Assembly: GCA_009667805.1 (NCBI GenBank)
Contig: CM019070.1
Coordinates: forward strand, 59,896,735 to 59,960,734
Length of the DNA stretch: 64,000 nt
Source of the DNA: Leptobrachium leishanense
Lineage: Eukaryota; Chordata; Amphibia; Anura; Megophryidae
Reading direction: 5' to 3'
In this document: positions 33,501 through 40,271 of the stretch, piece after piece
How the letters are laid out: each line of letters opens with the position of its first letter
Numbering within the stretch: the stretch's first letter is position 1
The notes under the pieces: model-generated
Database searches by the model: none
What the model saw: only the letters and a program-made list of their open reading frames with translations
Told to the model about the DNA's origin: nothing
Position numbers and translations under genes: made by a program

Positions 33501-35216
33501 TATATTGGATTTTCTATGATATCATACTTTGTGTGAAGGTGATTATGATCCCTGTCCTAAGTACCCTACGTTTTTGGCAAACTTTACCTCTAAAAGCAGC
33601 TGCTGAAAGCTCTTCTCAATGGAAATATTAATGGTATTTAGCCTGGTTAGTATTCAGAAACTGGTGAGGCCGACAAGTGGTACTTTCCGTGTGCATAACA
33701 AGACAAAAATACTAGAAGAAAATGAGTTTGGATGAGATTAAGGGAGTTATTCAGTAAGTGCCGGTGTTGCAAACACTGGCTAATAATCGTTGGTGTTGCA
33801 TCCCCTGATGACTAACACTGGCAGTTCACAAAAATAAAATACAAAGATCGGCAGGAGAGGCTACATACAGGGTTATTTAGAGAAAGGTGAAAACCATGAG
33901 AATTAGCAGGAGAACAATCTAGACCAAATGGGAGAATTTTTCTAGTTTGGTTATTTTGACCTAAAATTTTCACTTCTCCAGTCATTCCCCTGAGGTTCAC
34001 CGTTCTTTGAATAGACCGGATAGTGTTACTTCTTCTTTCACTCTTTGGATTTCACTCGTGAAGTGCTGCTGTTTGTCGACATTGCAACATCTATTTTTGA
34101 CGATGTTTGCTACACGGCAAACACTGACGCTTACTGAAGTAAGCAATTGAGAGGTTTTGATTGGTTTTGTGAGTGTTTGGGCAGGTGTCTAAGCTTTCTA
34201 CAGCCTGGCAGTTGGAGGAGGCTGTAGGAGATTGCGGTGTGGCACTATAGATGGATTTTTACAATTCTTGCCATAAAATGAAGAAAGAAGTTTTAATAAT
34301 TAACCCCCTTTGATTATCTTTTTTCCCCTGTCTCCATTTCATTATGGCTTATTACAAAACATATGGTGTAAATACAACACATCATAATGATTTCTGAGTT
34401 TCAGTGGAGTAACTTTATGTCTTTACAGGCAGTTGTGGGGAGCTCACCTGGGTTGGGGAGCCCATTACCTTCCGGAAGGCCGATAGCATTGCAGGAAAAT
34501 ATGGGGTGTGGATGAAAGACCCGGAGCCCATCACACCGTTTACCCAAGACACCATCTGGAGGATTAACACTGTAGGAGCAGACATTCGCCAAGTCATGGA
34601 ATATGAAACCACTGAGCAGTTAAGTAAAGGATATCCAGCCAAGGTATATGTCCTGCCTCGGTCCATGGAGAGCAATGGTGCGGTGGTCTACAAAGGCTCT
34701 CTGTATTACCAAAGACGCAAATCAAGAATCCTGGTCAAGTATGATTTCAACACTGAAACAGTTGCAGTTCAGAAGGAGCTTCCCAATTCTGGATACCATG
34801 GAAAGTTCCCATACTCTTGGGGAGGTTATACTGATATTGACTTTGCTGTTGATGAGATGGGTTTGTGGGTGATCTATAGCACAGAGAATCTGAAAGGGTC
34901 TATAGTGATATCCCAGTTGGACCCCAAAACTCTAGATGTTAAGCAGAGCTGGGAGACACCCATTCGCAAACAATCAGTGGCCAATGCATTTCTGATCTGT
35001 GGCACACTGTACACTGTTGGAAGTTATTCCTCCTCCAGTACTACAGTCAACTTTGCTTTTGATACTCGCACAGGTGTCCAGCGCCCGGTAAGTGTCCCCT
35101 TCCAGAATCAGTATGGCTACGCCAGTATGCTTGATTACAACCCCACAGAGAAGAAAATTTATGGTTGGGACAACTACAACATGGTGGCCTATGATGTTAG
35201 GTTGTCCAAGATGTGA
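12025..35216 (+). CDS. myoc: Myocilin, complete gene, three coding exons (484 residues)
   Basis: Myocilin is a secreted olfactomedin-family glycoprotein; in mammals it is abundant in the eye's trabecular meshwork and mutant forms cause glaucoma. The exons are 12025-12562, 33156-33284 and 34429-35216; both introns are phase 1 and GT-AG, and the join is 485 codons including stop. The start was chosen as the first in-frame ATG, with a good Kozak context (A at -3, G at +4). A signal peptide covers about residues 1-20, then comes a leucine-rich coiled coil (about 60-165), a linker in exon 2, and the olfactomedin domain (225-484). The disulfide pair falls at Cys225 and Cys413, and calcium ligands at Asp360, Asn408 and Asp458, the same spacing as in human myocilin. 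It ends in SKM as in mammals. Human exon organisation (three exons) is the same. Intron 1 is 20.6 kb and repeat-filled; intron 2 is 1.14 kb. Confidence 0.97.
12563..13279 (+). other. Myocilin intron 1, first part
   Basis: Mostly unremarkable. A perfect hairpin core (GTGAGGATCCTCAC at about 12967-12980, extended by G- and C-runs) is framed by two copies of CATCAATAGAGAC (about 12945 and 13000), as if a short segment was duplicated around it. Confidence 0.6.
13280..13482. mobile_element. MITE Y1 (GGGTTATTC-end superfamily)
   Basis: The right end reads GCACTTTCTGAATAACCCCC; its reverse complement matches the left end (GAAAGTACTGATGTTGCAAA) and the ends of Y2 at 33742-34141. The middle is about 200 bp and non-coding. 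Confidence 0.6.
13483..14068. other. Myocilin intron 1, no feature recognised
   Basis: AT-rich unique-looking sequence. Confidence 0.5.
14077..14467. mobile_element. hAT-type MITE H1, interrupted by a SINE
   Basis: The ends CAGTGTTACTCAAACCTGTC and its near-inverse (GGTTTGAGAAACACTG) are flanked by a perfect 8-bp target duplication TATTAGAG (14069-14076 and 14468-14475), diagnostic of hAT transposition. Relatives are at 25253-25435, 25465-25653 and 52249-52434. Confidence 0.88.
14143..14349 (+). mobile_element. tRNA-derived SINE, copy S2, inside a hAT MITE
   Basis: Matches S1 over its length, with the B box degraded (GGGCTCAATCCCA at about 14208-14220). It carries the LINE-derived 3' tail ending CTTCCTGGTAAAATCC. 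It splits the hAT MITE, so the SINE is younger than H1. Confidence 0.82.
14476..15420. other. Myocilin intron 1, no feature recognised
   Basis: Short chance open frames at 14903-15269 show no family similarity and no coding logic. Confidence 0.5.
15470..16260 (+). pseudogene. LINE (CR1-like) 3' coding fragment, interrupted by a MITE
   Basis: The plus strand encodes the end of a reverse-transcriptase polyprotein: a segment before the MITE (about 15500-15643, [13 protein letters not shown] type) and a segment after ([12 protein letters not shown] and the following TFK motif). The W-N-S-L-P-x-E-V-V motif is the hallmark C-terminus of CR1-related LINEs. Taking out the MITE and one TTA joins the two parts. 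The catalytic RT domain is absent. Confidence 0.75.
15644..16069. mobile_element. PIF/Harbinger-type MITE M2 (subfamily B)
   Basis: It is flanked by TTA on both sides (15641-15643, 16070-16072) and interrupts the LINE fragment's coding sequence. The interior matches M8, and M3 and M5 in reverse. Confidence 0.82.
16261..17420. other. Myocilin intron 1, no feature recognised
   Basis: No termini, tandem repeats or coding homology that I can support. Confidence 0.5.
17421..18328. mobile_element. Long MITE F1 (CAGGGTTATTCAAAGAG ends)
   Basis: Inverted ends CAGGGTTATCCAAAGAGAT and TCTCTTTGAATAACCCTG. A subterminal hairpin (AACCGAACGCTGAAAATCAG against AGCGCTCGGTT) is shared by four ~900-bp copies: F1, F2 (32232-33132), F3 (49599-50501, reverse) and F4 (58723-59541). 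Non-coding. Confidence 0.82.
18797..20668 (-). pseudogene. LINE reverse transcriptase region
   Basis: A continuous 494-codon frame (20281-18797) carries the RT fingers ([17 protein letters not shown]), the [13 protein letters not shown] motif, [13 protein letters not shown], and the catalytic YADD at 19657-19646. It ends with the C-terminal [13 protein letters not shown] domain. Upstream, in the same frame, 20668-20339 encodes the linker ([14 protein letters not shown] type). Two in-frame stops separate the two parts. The length of the undamaged RT part suggests that the insertion is not very old. Confidence 0.93.
20687..21996 (-). pseudogene. LINE N-terminal 2A motif and AP endonuclease
   Basis: The frame from 21996 encodes 106 residues rich in S, L and K that end in a hydrophobic run followed by DVETNPGP (21732-21709), the consensus of 2A peptides, where the ribosome skips the G-P bond. 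After one in-frame TAA (about 21676) the same frame continues (21660-21040) as an AP endonuclease with LTESW, GDFNTDW and a C-terminal SPNHTLLDW motif. A frameshift near 21050 follows, then the endonuclease-RT linker (21040-20687). 2A motifs before the endonuclease are documented for several AP-endonuclease LINE clades. Confidence 0.85.
22123..23032. mobile_element. hAT-type element with CAGGGCTCAAAATTTCAA ends, containing MITE M3
   Basis: Left end CATGGCTCAAAATTTCC and right end GAAATTTTGAGCCCTG are inverted. The flanks ATGTAGCC (22115-22122) and ATATAGCC (23033-23040) are an 8-bp target duplication with one mismatch. It abuts the 5' end of the LINE. No transposase frame is visible. Confidence 0.75.
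22563..22988. mobile_element. PIF/Harbinger-type MITE M3 (subfamily B, reversed)
   Basis: Ends GGCTAGGGTCAGACGAACGC and GCGTTCGTCTGACCCCAGCC. Right flank TTA, left flank TTC (one mutated base). Confidence 0.8.
23041..23419. other. Myocilin intron 1, no feature recognised
   Basis: Unassigned sequence between the hAT element and the RTE fragment. Confidence 0.45.
23420..23745 (-). pseudogene. RTE/BovB-like LINE 3' fragment
   Basis: The minus strand encodes [20 protein letters not shown] and [10 protein letters not shown], the conserved C-terminus of RTE/BovB reverse-transcriptase polyproteins. Downstream on that strand lies the family's 3' UTR (the motif TCGCGACCCCATGGACAACG on the plus strand) ending in an (AAC)n tail (GTTGTTGTTGTT at about 23433). 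The 5' part is missing, as in normal 5' truncation. Confidence 0.78.
23746..24681. other. Myocilin intron 1, unassigned
   Basis: AT-rich; a T-run and an A-rich patch near 23940-24030 could be a decayed retroelement tail, but I cannot assign it. Confidence 0.4.
24682..25137. mobile_element. PIF/Harbinger-type MITE M4 (subfamily C, reversed)
   Basis: Ends GGCTAATGTCAGATGAACGC and GCGTTCGTCTGACACTAGCC. It supplies the uninterrupted sequence of the site into which M8 inserted in M7 (reverse complement reads CGCACAGTTTAACGTCCGTC). Confidence 0.8.
25253..25435. mobile_element. hAT-type MITE H2
   Basis: Same ends and interior as H1: CAGTGTTTCCCTACACTGGT at left, GGTTGGAAACCACTG at right. Target duplication not clear. 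Confidence 0.7.
25465..25653. mobile_element. hAT-type MITE H3, opposite orientation to H2
   Basis: The interior GCAGGATTCAGTCTGCATTT is the reverse complement of the matching part of H2. Two family members lie only 30 bp apart. Confidence 0.68.
25654..25944. other. Myocilin intron 1, no feature recognised
   Basis: Nothing supported. Confidence 0.45.
25945..26157 (+). mobile_element. CR1 LINE 3' end
   Basis: Encodes the terminal WNSLP-type remnant and 3' UTR (GGGCAGACTAGATGGGCCGA) and ends in repeats of TTTCTATG, the CR1-style short terminal repeat. The same end occurs at 46560-46706. Confidence 0.82.
26164..26590. mobile_element. PIF/Harbinger-type MITE M5 (subfamily B, reversed)
   Basis: Flanked by TAA on both sides (26161-26163, 26591-26593). 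Ends GGCTAGGGTCAGACGAAAGC and GCTGGTCTGACCCCAGCC. Confidence 0.83.
26951..28170. mobile_element. piggyBac-like element P1 with a chain of hairpins
   Basis: It starts TTAACCCTTTCGCTGC and ends GCATTGAAGTGGTTAA: TTAA on both sides with imperfect inverted ends, the piggyBac pattern. No transposase is encoded. The left 350 bp is AT-rich and recurs at 41575-41927. The right part (27510-28160) is a series of about ten perfect or near-perfect inverted repeats. The open frames seen here on both strands are by-products of the hairpins. Confidence 0.68.
28303..28748. mobile_element. PIF/Harbinger-type MITE M6 (subfamily D)
   Basis: Ends GCCTAGGGTCAGACGAACGC and CTCGTCTGACCCGAGCC; interior matches M10 in reverse. 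Confidence 0.8.
28752..30260. other. Myocilin intron 1 with a dispersed-repeat copy
   Basis: About 28850-29500 is a reverse-orientation copy of the repeat at 8701-9540 and 58262-58430 (for example GGGTGCATTCATTTTGTGAT at about 28994). The remainder to 30260 has no supported feature. Confidence 0.5.
30261..30458. repeat. Foldback MITE G1, near-perfect palindrome
   Basis: Two arms of about 85 bases (30263-30345 and 30368-30450) are almost perfect inverted copies around a short loop; the right end is CTCTGAATAACCCTG, as in the F and Y families. Shorter relatives: G2 33868-34018, G3 44147-44306, G4 63632-63775. Confidence 0.8.
30570..31442. mobile_element. PIF/Harbinger-type MITE M7 (subfamily C), split by M8
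   Basis: Ends GGCTAATGTCACAGTGATCA and GCGTTCATCTGACATTAGCC. Without M8 and one TTA it is about 451 bp, like M4. Confidence 0.82.
30613..31031. mobile_element. PIF/Harbinger-type MITE M8 (subfamily B), nested in M7
   Basis: Flanked by TTA on both sides (30610-30612, 31032-31034). The uninterrupted M7 site is visible in M4 and M12, so the 3-bp duplication is directly demonstrated. Confidence 0.87.
31550..32000 (+). pseudogene. Possible L2-type LINE C-terminal fragment
   Basis: With frameshifts and stops, the plus strand reads [11 protein letters not shown] and then a leucine-rich segment in the style of the L2 thumb/C-terminal region (R/L-x-Y-C-N-x-L-L). Much degraded, so the assignment is tentative. 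Confidence 0.42.
32232..33132. mobile_element. Long MITE F2, ending 23 bases before myocilin exon 2
   Basis: Same structure as F1: left end CAGGGTAATTCAAAGAGATC, right end ATTCTCTTTGAATAACCCTG. The right end is only 23 bases from the 3' splice site at 33155/33156. Confidence 0.85.
33156..33284 (+). CDS. myoc: Myocilin exon 2: linker
   Basis: 129 bases encode the linker between coiled coil and olfactomedin domain, with the myocilin-typical [15 protein letters not shown]. The acceptor is TTCTTCTGTATTTTCAG and the donor AGTG|GTAAGA. The exon is bounded by phase-1 introns, as in mammals. The acceptor's upstream sequence is transposon-derived beyond 23 bases. Confidence 0.95.
33742..34141. mobile_element. 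MITE Y2, interrupted by foldback G2
   Basis: Left end GGGAGTTATTCAGTAAGTGC and right end GACGCTTACTGAAGTAAGC are imperfect inverted copies; subterminal GTTGCAAACACTGG / GGCAAACACTGACG also pair. G2 lies in its centre. Confidence 0.6.
33868..34018. repeat. Foldback MITE G2
   Basis: CAGGGTTATTTAGAGAAAGG at left; right end TTCTTTGAATAGACCGG. The arms pair over GAGAATTTTTCTAGTTTGG-type sequence shared with G1 and G3. Confidence 0.65.
34429..35216 (+). CDS. myoc: Myocilin exon 3: olfactomedin domain
   Basis: The exon encodes residues 223-484, a five-bladed propeller. Visible hallmarks are [10 protein letters not shown] at the start, [32 protein letters not shown], the [14 protein letters not shown] block with the second disulfide cysteine, and [14 protein letters not shown]. 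The calcium ligands Asp360, Asn408 and Asp458 are intact. The acceptor is TGTCTTTACAG at 34428/34429. The stop at 35214-35216 follows SKM. Confidence 0.98.
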
Positions 35217-35947
35217 GGAATTGAAGATGTAAAAGTATATGTGAAAGGGCAGGGTGGGATGACAGCTTGATGGTGTTGGATGCTTTAAATTGGAAGGTCA
35301 TTCAAAGTCATATATAAGACAAGAACAAAGTAAAGCAACCTCTTGTACACTGTCCCCTTAATATCCTCTGTGCTTTGGTCATTGGAAAGCTCCCGGTCAT
35401 GCATTAAAGCACCACGTAATGGTGAAGAAGCAGAAAATAAACCAGTACATTGTGACATTCAGAGCTGCAAATTGCTGCATCTAAGAGGAAGGACACGCAT
35501 GTCGTTGTATGACATTTGCTAACTAGTATTTAGACCACAGCTCCAAGGGTTTTTATGTTGAAATCCTAGTACAATTGCAGCGGCCTGCAAAAGTACAGAT
35601 AAATGAATGGAAGTATAATCAGAAAAATGTGTGATCTCCCCTTTAGAAAAACTGGTGACCTTTAAAAAAAAAAAATAGTTTTAAAATACTGCCAATTGGT
35701 TCACCAACATATTAATATACAAGGCTTTTTCTTTCTCCACGGTAATTAATATTTCACGTTCAATTTTCTTTTAAAATATCTACCAGCTCCAACAAGTAAC
35801 GAAAAAAAATAAATGCAGAGAAACTTTTAATAATTACAGGAGGAAAGGGGATTAAACTCTTTTAAACAAGGAATTGAAAAAAAGTTGTACATCTTAATCT
35901 ACAGGGGTACCGACTAATACTCCATGTGATCCGTAAAACAACCTTTA
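35217..35947 (+). other. Myocilin 3' UTR and flank
   Basis: Candidate polyadenylation signals: ATTAAA at 35403-35408, AATAAA at 35436-35441 and AATAAA at 35808-35813. Which is used cannot be decided from sequence. Confidence 0.6.
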
Positions 35948-36273
35948 GGCCGGCGTCAGACGAGCACGCTGTGTGTGCCCGTAATGACGTGCTTACCGGC
36001 GCTCGTCGCAGCGTTATGATGCTGCAACATGGCCGGTCACACGCATGTACTCGCGTATGAAATGCGTGCGCAACAAGCTTCCGTTATCAAAGCCTCCCTG
36101 TCGATGCGCTAGGACACGTGTTGATGGGGCTGCAAAGAATCCTCCATAGGAGGATCGCACTTTGCAGCGCTGAGTGCGCTCAGTGAGGTGGCCAGATGGG
36201 TGTCGAGTGGAAGGAACGTCCACTCTCATGGACGTTCCTTCCGCTCTCCAATGACGCTCGTCTGACCCCAGCC
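35948..36273. mobile_element. PIF/Harbinger-type MITE M9 (subfamily A)
   Basis: Flanked by TTA at both sides (35945-35947, 36274-36276). Ends GGCCGGCGTCAGACGAGC and GCTCGTCTGACCCCAGCC. Confidence 0.83.
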
Positions 36274-36546
36274 TTATCCGGTTACTGCGTAAAATCATAT
36301 GCAATTGAAACTATCATTCACAAAAAAACATGGACAGGACACACATAGAAATATAGACCTTGTCACAGAGCATCAAAAAAGTCACCAAAAGAATAATAAA
36401 GAGAATGAACAAATAAAGCATATACATACACATATCTCAGACAAAAATGAACTTTTTTGTGAAGTAATGATGGTTTCGATTGCATATGATTTTAAGCAAT
36501 TAACTGAATAAAGGATACATTTTATGGATCACATGGAGGAGTATTA

Positions 36547-36993
36547 GGCTGGGGTCAGACGAGCATAGTGTTCACGTCCGTGATTGCACCTAAAAGTACG
36601 TCCGTGTTAGCATGACAGAAAGCCCATCGGAGCCCCACACACGAAGTACGTCCGGACTGAACTGCGGACGCACAATGGCCGCGGCCCACGGACGCAAGGC
36701 AGGCAAGAACGTACAACCCCTAGAACGGCCGCACAAAGTGCGCTGCGTCCGCAACATCCGCATAGCTTTGTGTGTGAGTGATGGAACGTGGTCAGACGGA
36801 ATGCATTTATACGTCCAGCATTTTTCACGGACAAAATGGTTTTGCTTTTTATTTTATTTTCCCTGCTACATCCGTCAAAATATACATCAGTGAATAAACG
36901 GACTGTGTGGCCACTACTGCGTCTTCCGTACTGACGTACGTCCGTGTGCACGGGCACACAGTCCGTAGAAATCACGCTCGTCTGACCCTAGCC
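36547..36993. mobile_element. PIF/Harbinger-type MITE M10 (subfamily D, reversed)
   Basis: Flanked by TTA at both sides (36544-36546, 36994-36996). Ends GGCTGGGGTCAGACGAGC and GCTCGTCTGACCCTAGCC. It lies only 270 bp from M9. Confidence 0.84.
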
Positions 36994-36996
36994 TTA

Positions 36997-38379
36997 GTTG
37001 TTACCTCTGTAGATTACAACTGTTTTTCATCATCCACCTGCTCCATTTCAGTCATATTTCACCTGGGTTATAACATTTTCAAGAAATCCAGTTAATACTT
37101 CCTAAAATAAATGCAGATTTTATTATGGAACTACAATGGAGCGTTGATAAACAGGAAAAAAAAAACAACAAACAACCCCCTGGGTCAACGTGGAGTGACT
37201 TCGATCCTCTGGATGGTCGTTTTACTGTGATCAATTTCAACCAATCAGGAAAGCTATATAAACAAACGTTTCGCATTCAGTCTGTGTCCAGGAAAGGATT
37301 TGATACGGCAGCAGATTTTCCTGTGGTGCCCTATGCTTTTATGTGTCCCCTGGACACTGAAAAGAAAAATAGGGAGGTGCATTATGGTAAGGAGGTGTCC
37401 CGAATGCAGCCTTGACTCCATCATGGTACAAGTTTAAAAATTCTCACTGCAAAACAGATTTGACTAAATTCTTAACGCCATTTTTTTGTTAAAAAAAGTC
37501 CATATTTTAAGACAAATATACATTCCTTTTGCCATTGTAAAAGTTAGTCATCACACAGATGTCTTGCTTGGGTTGATTATGTAATGATGAAAGCTAACAC
37601 ACTTAAGCCATAATTTGAACATATTTCTTCAGGAAGACTTAATTCTTCTCATTTTTGTATTATATGTTGAAATATAAATGCACTGTTATATAGTAGTAAG
37701 AGTTACATTTTTGCAGATTGTTATATTGCCAGAAGGCTTTGTTTATACATATGAATGGTCGTAAGAGCAATAAACTGATAAGAACAAAGTGTGTGCTGTG
37801 TCATATCCTAAACATGAAGTCACGTGGTGGGGGATATCCCTTACATTGTAACAATTATTCCAAAACTGAAATTGTGCAGATTGAGGTGTTTTTGGCACAC
37901 ACGCCTATTCCCCTCAGATGTCAGATCAACACCGGAGGGGTACAGGCCTTGCTGGTTTGAGCCCGGTATGCGGTGGATCTTGGTGGCTGGGATGGAAGAC
38001 ACGGTGGGCCTGGAGTACACAGTAAGATATAGGACGGAGGATTTACAAGGATGTTTGAAGTATATCAGGCTCTTCAGGTGGTGCCAGGGTCTGAGGCACA
38101 GCAGGGGTCTTTGAGAAGATGTTACGAACTTGGAAGGACACGAAGGTCCAGGAGAGGATACTATGGGAGGTAGAGGCTGAAGGAATAGGTAGGTCTTCAG
38201 GAGCAGGAAAACACACGTCTTGTCAGGTAGAGCAATATAACTACAATAATGGAGCCCTGATTAGTGGGAGGTGTGGTCCTTTATTTCAGGAAAGTAGGTC
38301 TTGTGTTTCTGTGCTGGCGCTAAGCAGTACATGAAGAGTGCTGCCTGGTGATCTATTTGCAGGCATAGTTCAGTCAGCA
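36997..38379. other. Intergenic between MYOC and the AIF1-like gene, unassigned
   Basis: An open frame of 96 codons (37125-37415, +) has no recognised domain. About 37960-38380 looks like transposon-derived moderately GC-rich sequence but has no clear motif. Confidence 0.4.
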
Positions 38380-38387
38380 GCAGGGAG

Positions 38388-38839
38388 CAGTGGCGTAGCG
38401 TGGGGGGGGGGGCAACAGGGCGGTGGCCCCGGGCACGATTTTTTTACGAGCTTTTAGGGGCGCAAATTTCAAATATATCAATCAGACGAAACCGGTTGGT
38501 TATGTGCTTTTCATATCCATTTTATTCATATACAAAATAAATTTTATTTTATTTATTTTTTGACACTGGCGATTTTTTTTTTCCTGCTATGGAATCCATA
38601 GAAAGAATACCATGCTGGAATAAAAAGACCTTTCATTTTCACAACTTCAAGTCTGCGGCTGTTTAGATTACCATGTTGTTTGGCTGGAACCAAGTATCCA
38701 GAGTGGTTGTTGTATCACAGTTAAGGGAGTCAATGCCCTAATGGAAGAGAATCGGGGCATGCTAACGTGTTCACAGGTGGGGGGGGGGGCGCACAATTCT
38801 TAGCTGGCCCAGGCGCTGACAACCCACGCTACGCCACTG
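38388..38839. mobile_element. hAT-type MITE with CAGTGGCGTAGCGTGGG ends
   Basis: Inverted ends CAGTGGCGTAGCGTGGG and CCCACGCTACGCCACTG are perfect. Flanked by the perfect 8-bp duplication GCAGGGAG (38380-38387 and 38840-38847). Non-coding, 452 bp. Confidence 0.92.
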
Positions 38840-38847
38840 GCAGGGAG

Positions 38848-40027
38848 TCAGAAAGCAGAACTAAACTTTTGAACCGAACAAAGTATTTTTAACAAGGGGG
38901 TCATGCCAAGTGACAACGGCCACAAAAGATTCCTCGTTGCTGTGATATCCTGATAGGAAGGTGGGTACCTCCTCTGCTGCCGTCTACAATAAAGCAGGTG
39001 TGGGCCATGAGACCCCCCCTTATTTAAGAACATTTTTTCTGCGCTTTTAAACAAATGTTTCCAGCATTTGTCCAGTTTATTCCATAGCATAAAATATTGT
39101 TTAGTCATATAAGGAATTGTTAGGTCTCCCATATCACACCACCCCTTCAATTCTCACGATTCAAAAGAGGCATTTTCATATAGCCCTCAAGTGACCATCA
39201 CGATGATCATCTTTTAGGAACCAATTAATTTTATATTTGGGCTCAGATTTAATTTTTTTTAACCAACAAATGTTGAAAAAGTAAATTTCTATGATTTTGT
39301 TGCATGCAGTTTTATGATCAGTGTGTATTTTGTGTTCGTTAAATTTTTACTCTAGGCTCGACAGACATAAACACCCACATGTCACTCCTCTGGAAAATGT
39401 TTTCGTATTTTTTTTTTTATAATACACCCAGTAATTTTATGTTTGATAGGATGGCACAAATTGATAAAGAGGTCAACTTTAAAATTAGTTTTTTAAACCG
39501 GCACAGAATCCAATTTCTGATGGAATTCTACATGTAGAACCATAAAATTTATGTATTTAGTGAATGACTCCTATGCTGTATGGACGGAATAAAAATTACC
39601 CAACCCGTAATTTTGCCTATAAAATGGTGCCATCTTTCCACATGTCAGGGACAGGAACGTCAATTTGGAAAAAAAGAAGTGCTGCTGAAATAAGCATTGT
39701 GCAATTCCAAAACTATGTAAAATTGTTCAGCGTTGAAGGGTTAGGATTTTGTTTTATCTCGTAGTAATCCAGGGGATTCTATCCTATAGACATAAAATCA
39801 AGTTGCAAGAGCTCAAGACTGGAGAGTCCAGATTTTCAACAAGAACTGATGGTCGATGAGGTTGTTTACATCATGGCTGCTGTCAGCTTTAACAAAAAAA
39901 AAAATTCTCCCCACCAACACACCTGAGGTCCAGCATATGCAAAATTAGAAATCCTGTTTATTTAAATTTATCAATGCAAGCAAAAAAAAAAAAAAGTACA
40001 AAACTAAACTCATGGAAGCATAAGCCA
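38848..40027. other. 3' flank and 3' UTR side of the AIF1-like gene
   Basis: For the minus-strand gene, TTTATT at 39957-39962 (AATAAA on the coding strand) lies about 66 bases after its stop and is a candidate polyadenylation signal. No other feature. Confidence 0.5.
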
Positions 40028-40271
40028 TTATGGAAATTCAGGTTTTAAAGGTTTTCCCAAAGATTGTAGATTGTAGGTTGCAGAGAAAGTCTTGCTAGCT
40101 GTCCCAATGTCCATATCAGCAGGAGATGGCGGGGGAGGTGGAGGGAAGAAAGGAGAATTAGGAGAAGGGTGTATGGAGAATTCCAGGTAACTGACAAAGG
40201 TGGACCCTTTATTCTCCATTAAACATGGCTTTTTCACAACACCACCTCCTTTTCCACTGAAGAGCATTATC
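40028..40271 (-). CDS. AIF1-like last exon: proline-rich C-terminal extension
   Basis: It begins IMLFSGKG, matching the end of the AIF1 EF-hand core, then runs on for about 70 residues, far longer than the AIF1 tail, with SPNSPFFPPPPPPSP (possible SH3 or EVH1 ligand) and the end SLGKPLKPEFP. The acceptor is TTCCTTGCCCAACAG. Confidence 0.8.

Larger units (their letters stand above)
33285..34428 (+). other. Myocilin intron 2 with nested MITEs
   Basis: The intron is 1144 bases. MITE Y2 occupies about 33742-34141 and is itself interrupted by foldback G2 (33868-34018). The rest is unremarkable. Confidence 0.7.

Noticed and set aside
35403..35813. Choosing a single myocilin polyadenylation signal
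   Set aside because: Three candidates exist and sequence alone cannot decide.
37125..37415. 96-codon frame with an upstream CCAAT/TATA-like string at 37243-37262
   Set aside because: The promoter-like string is inside the frame, there is no downstream gene, and no domain is recognisable.
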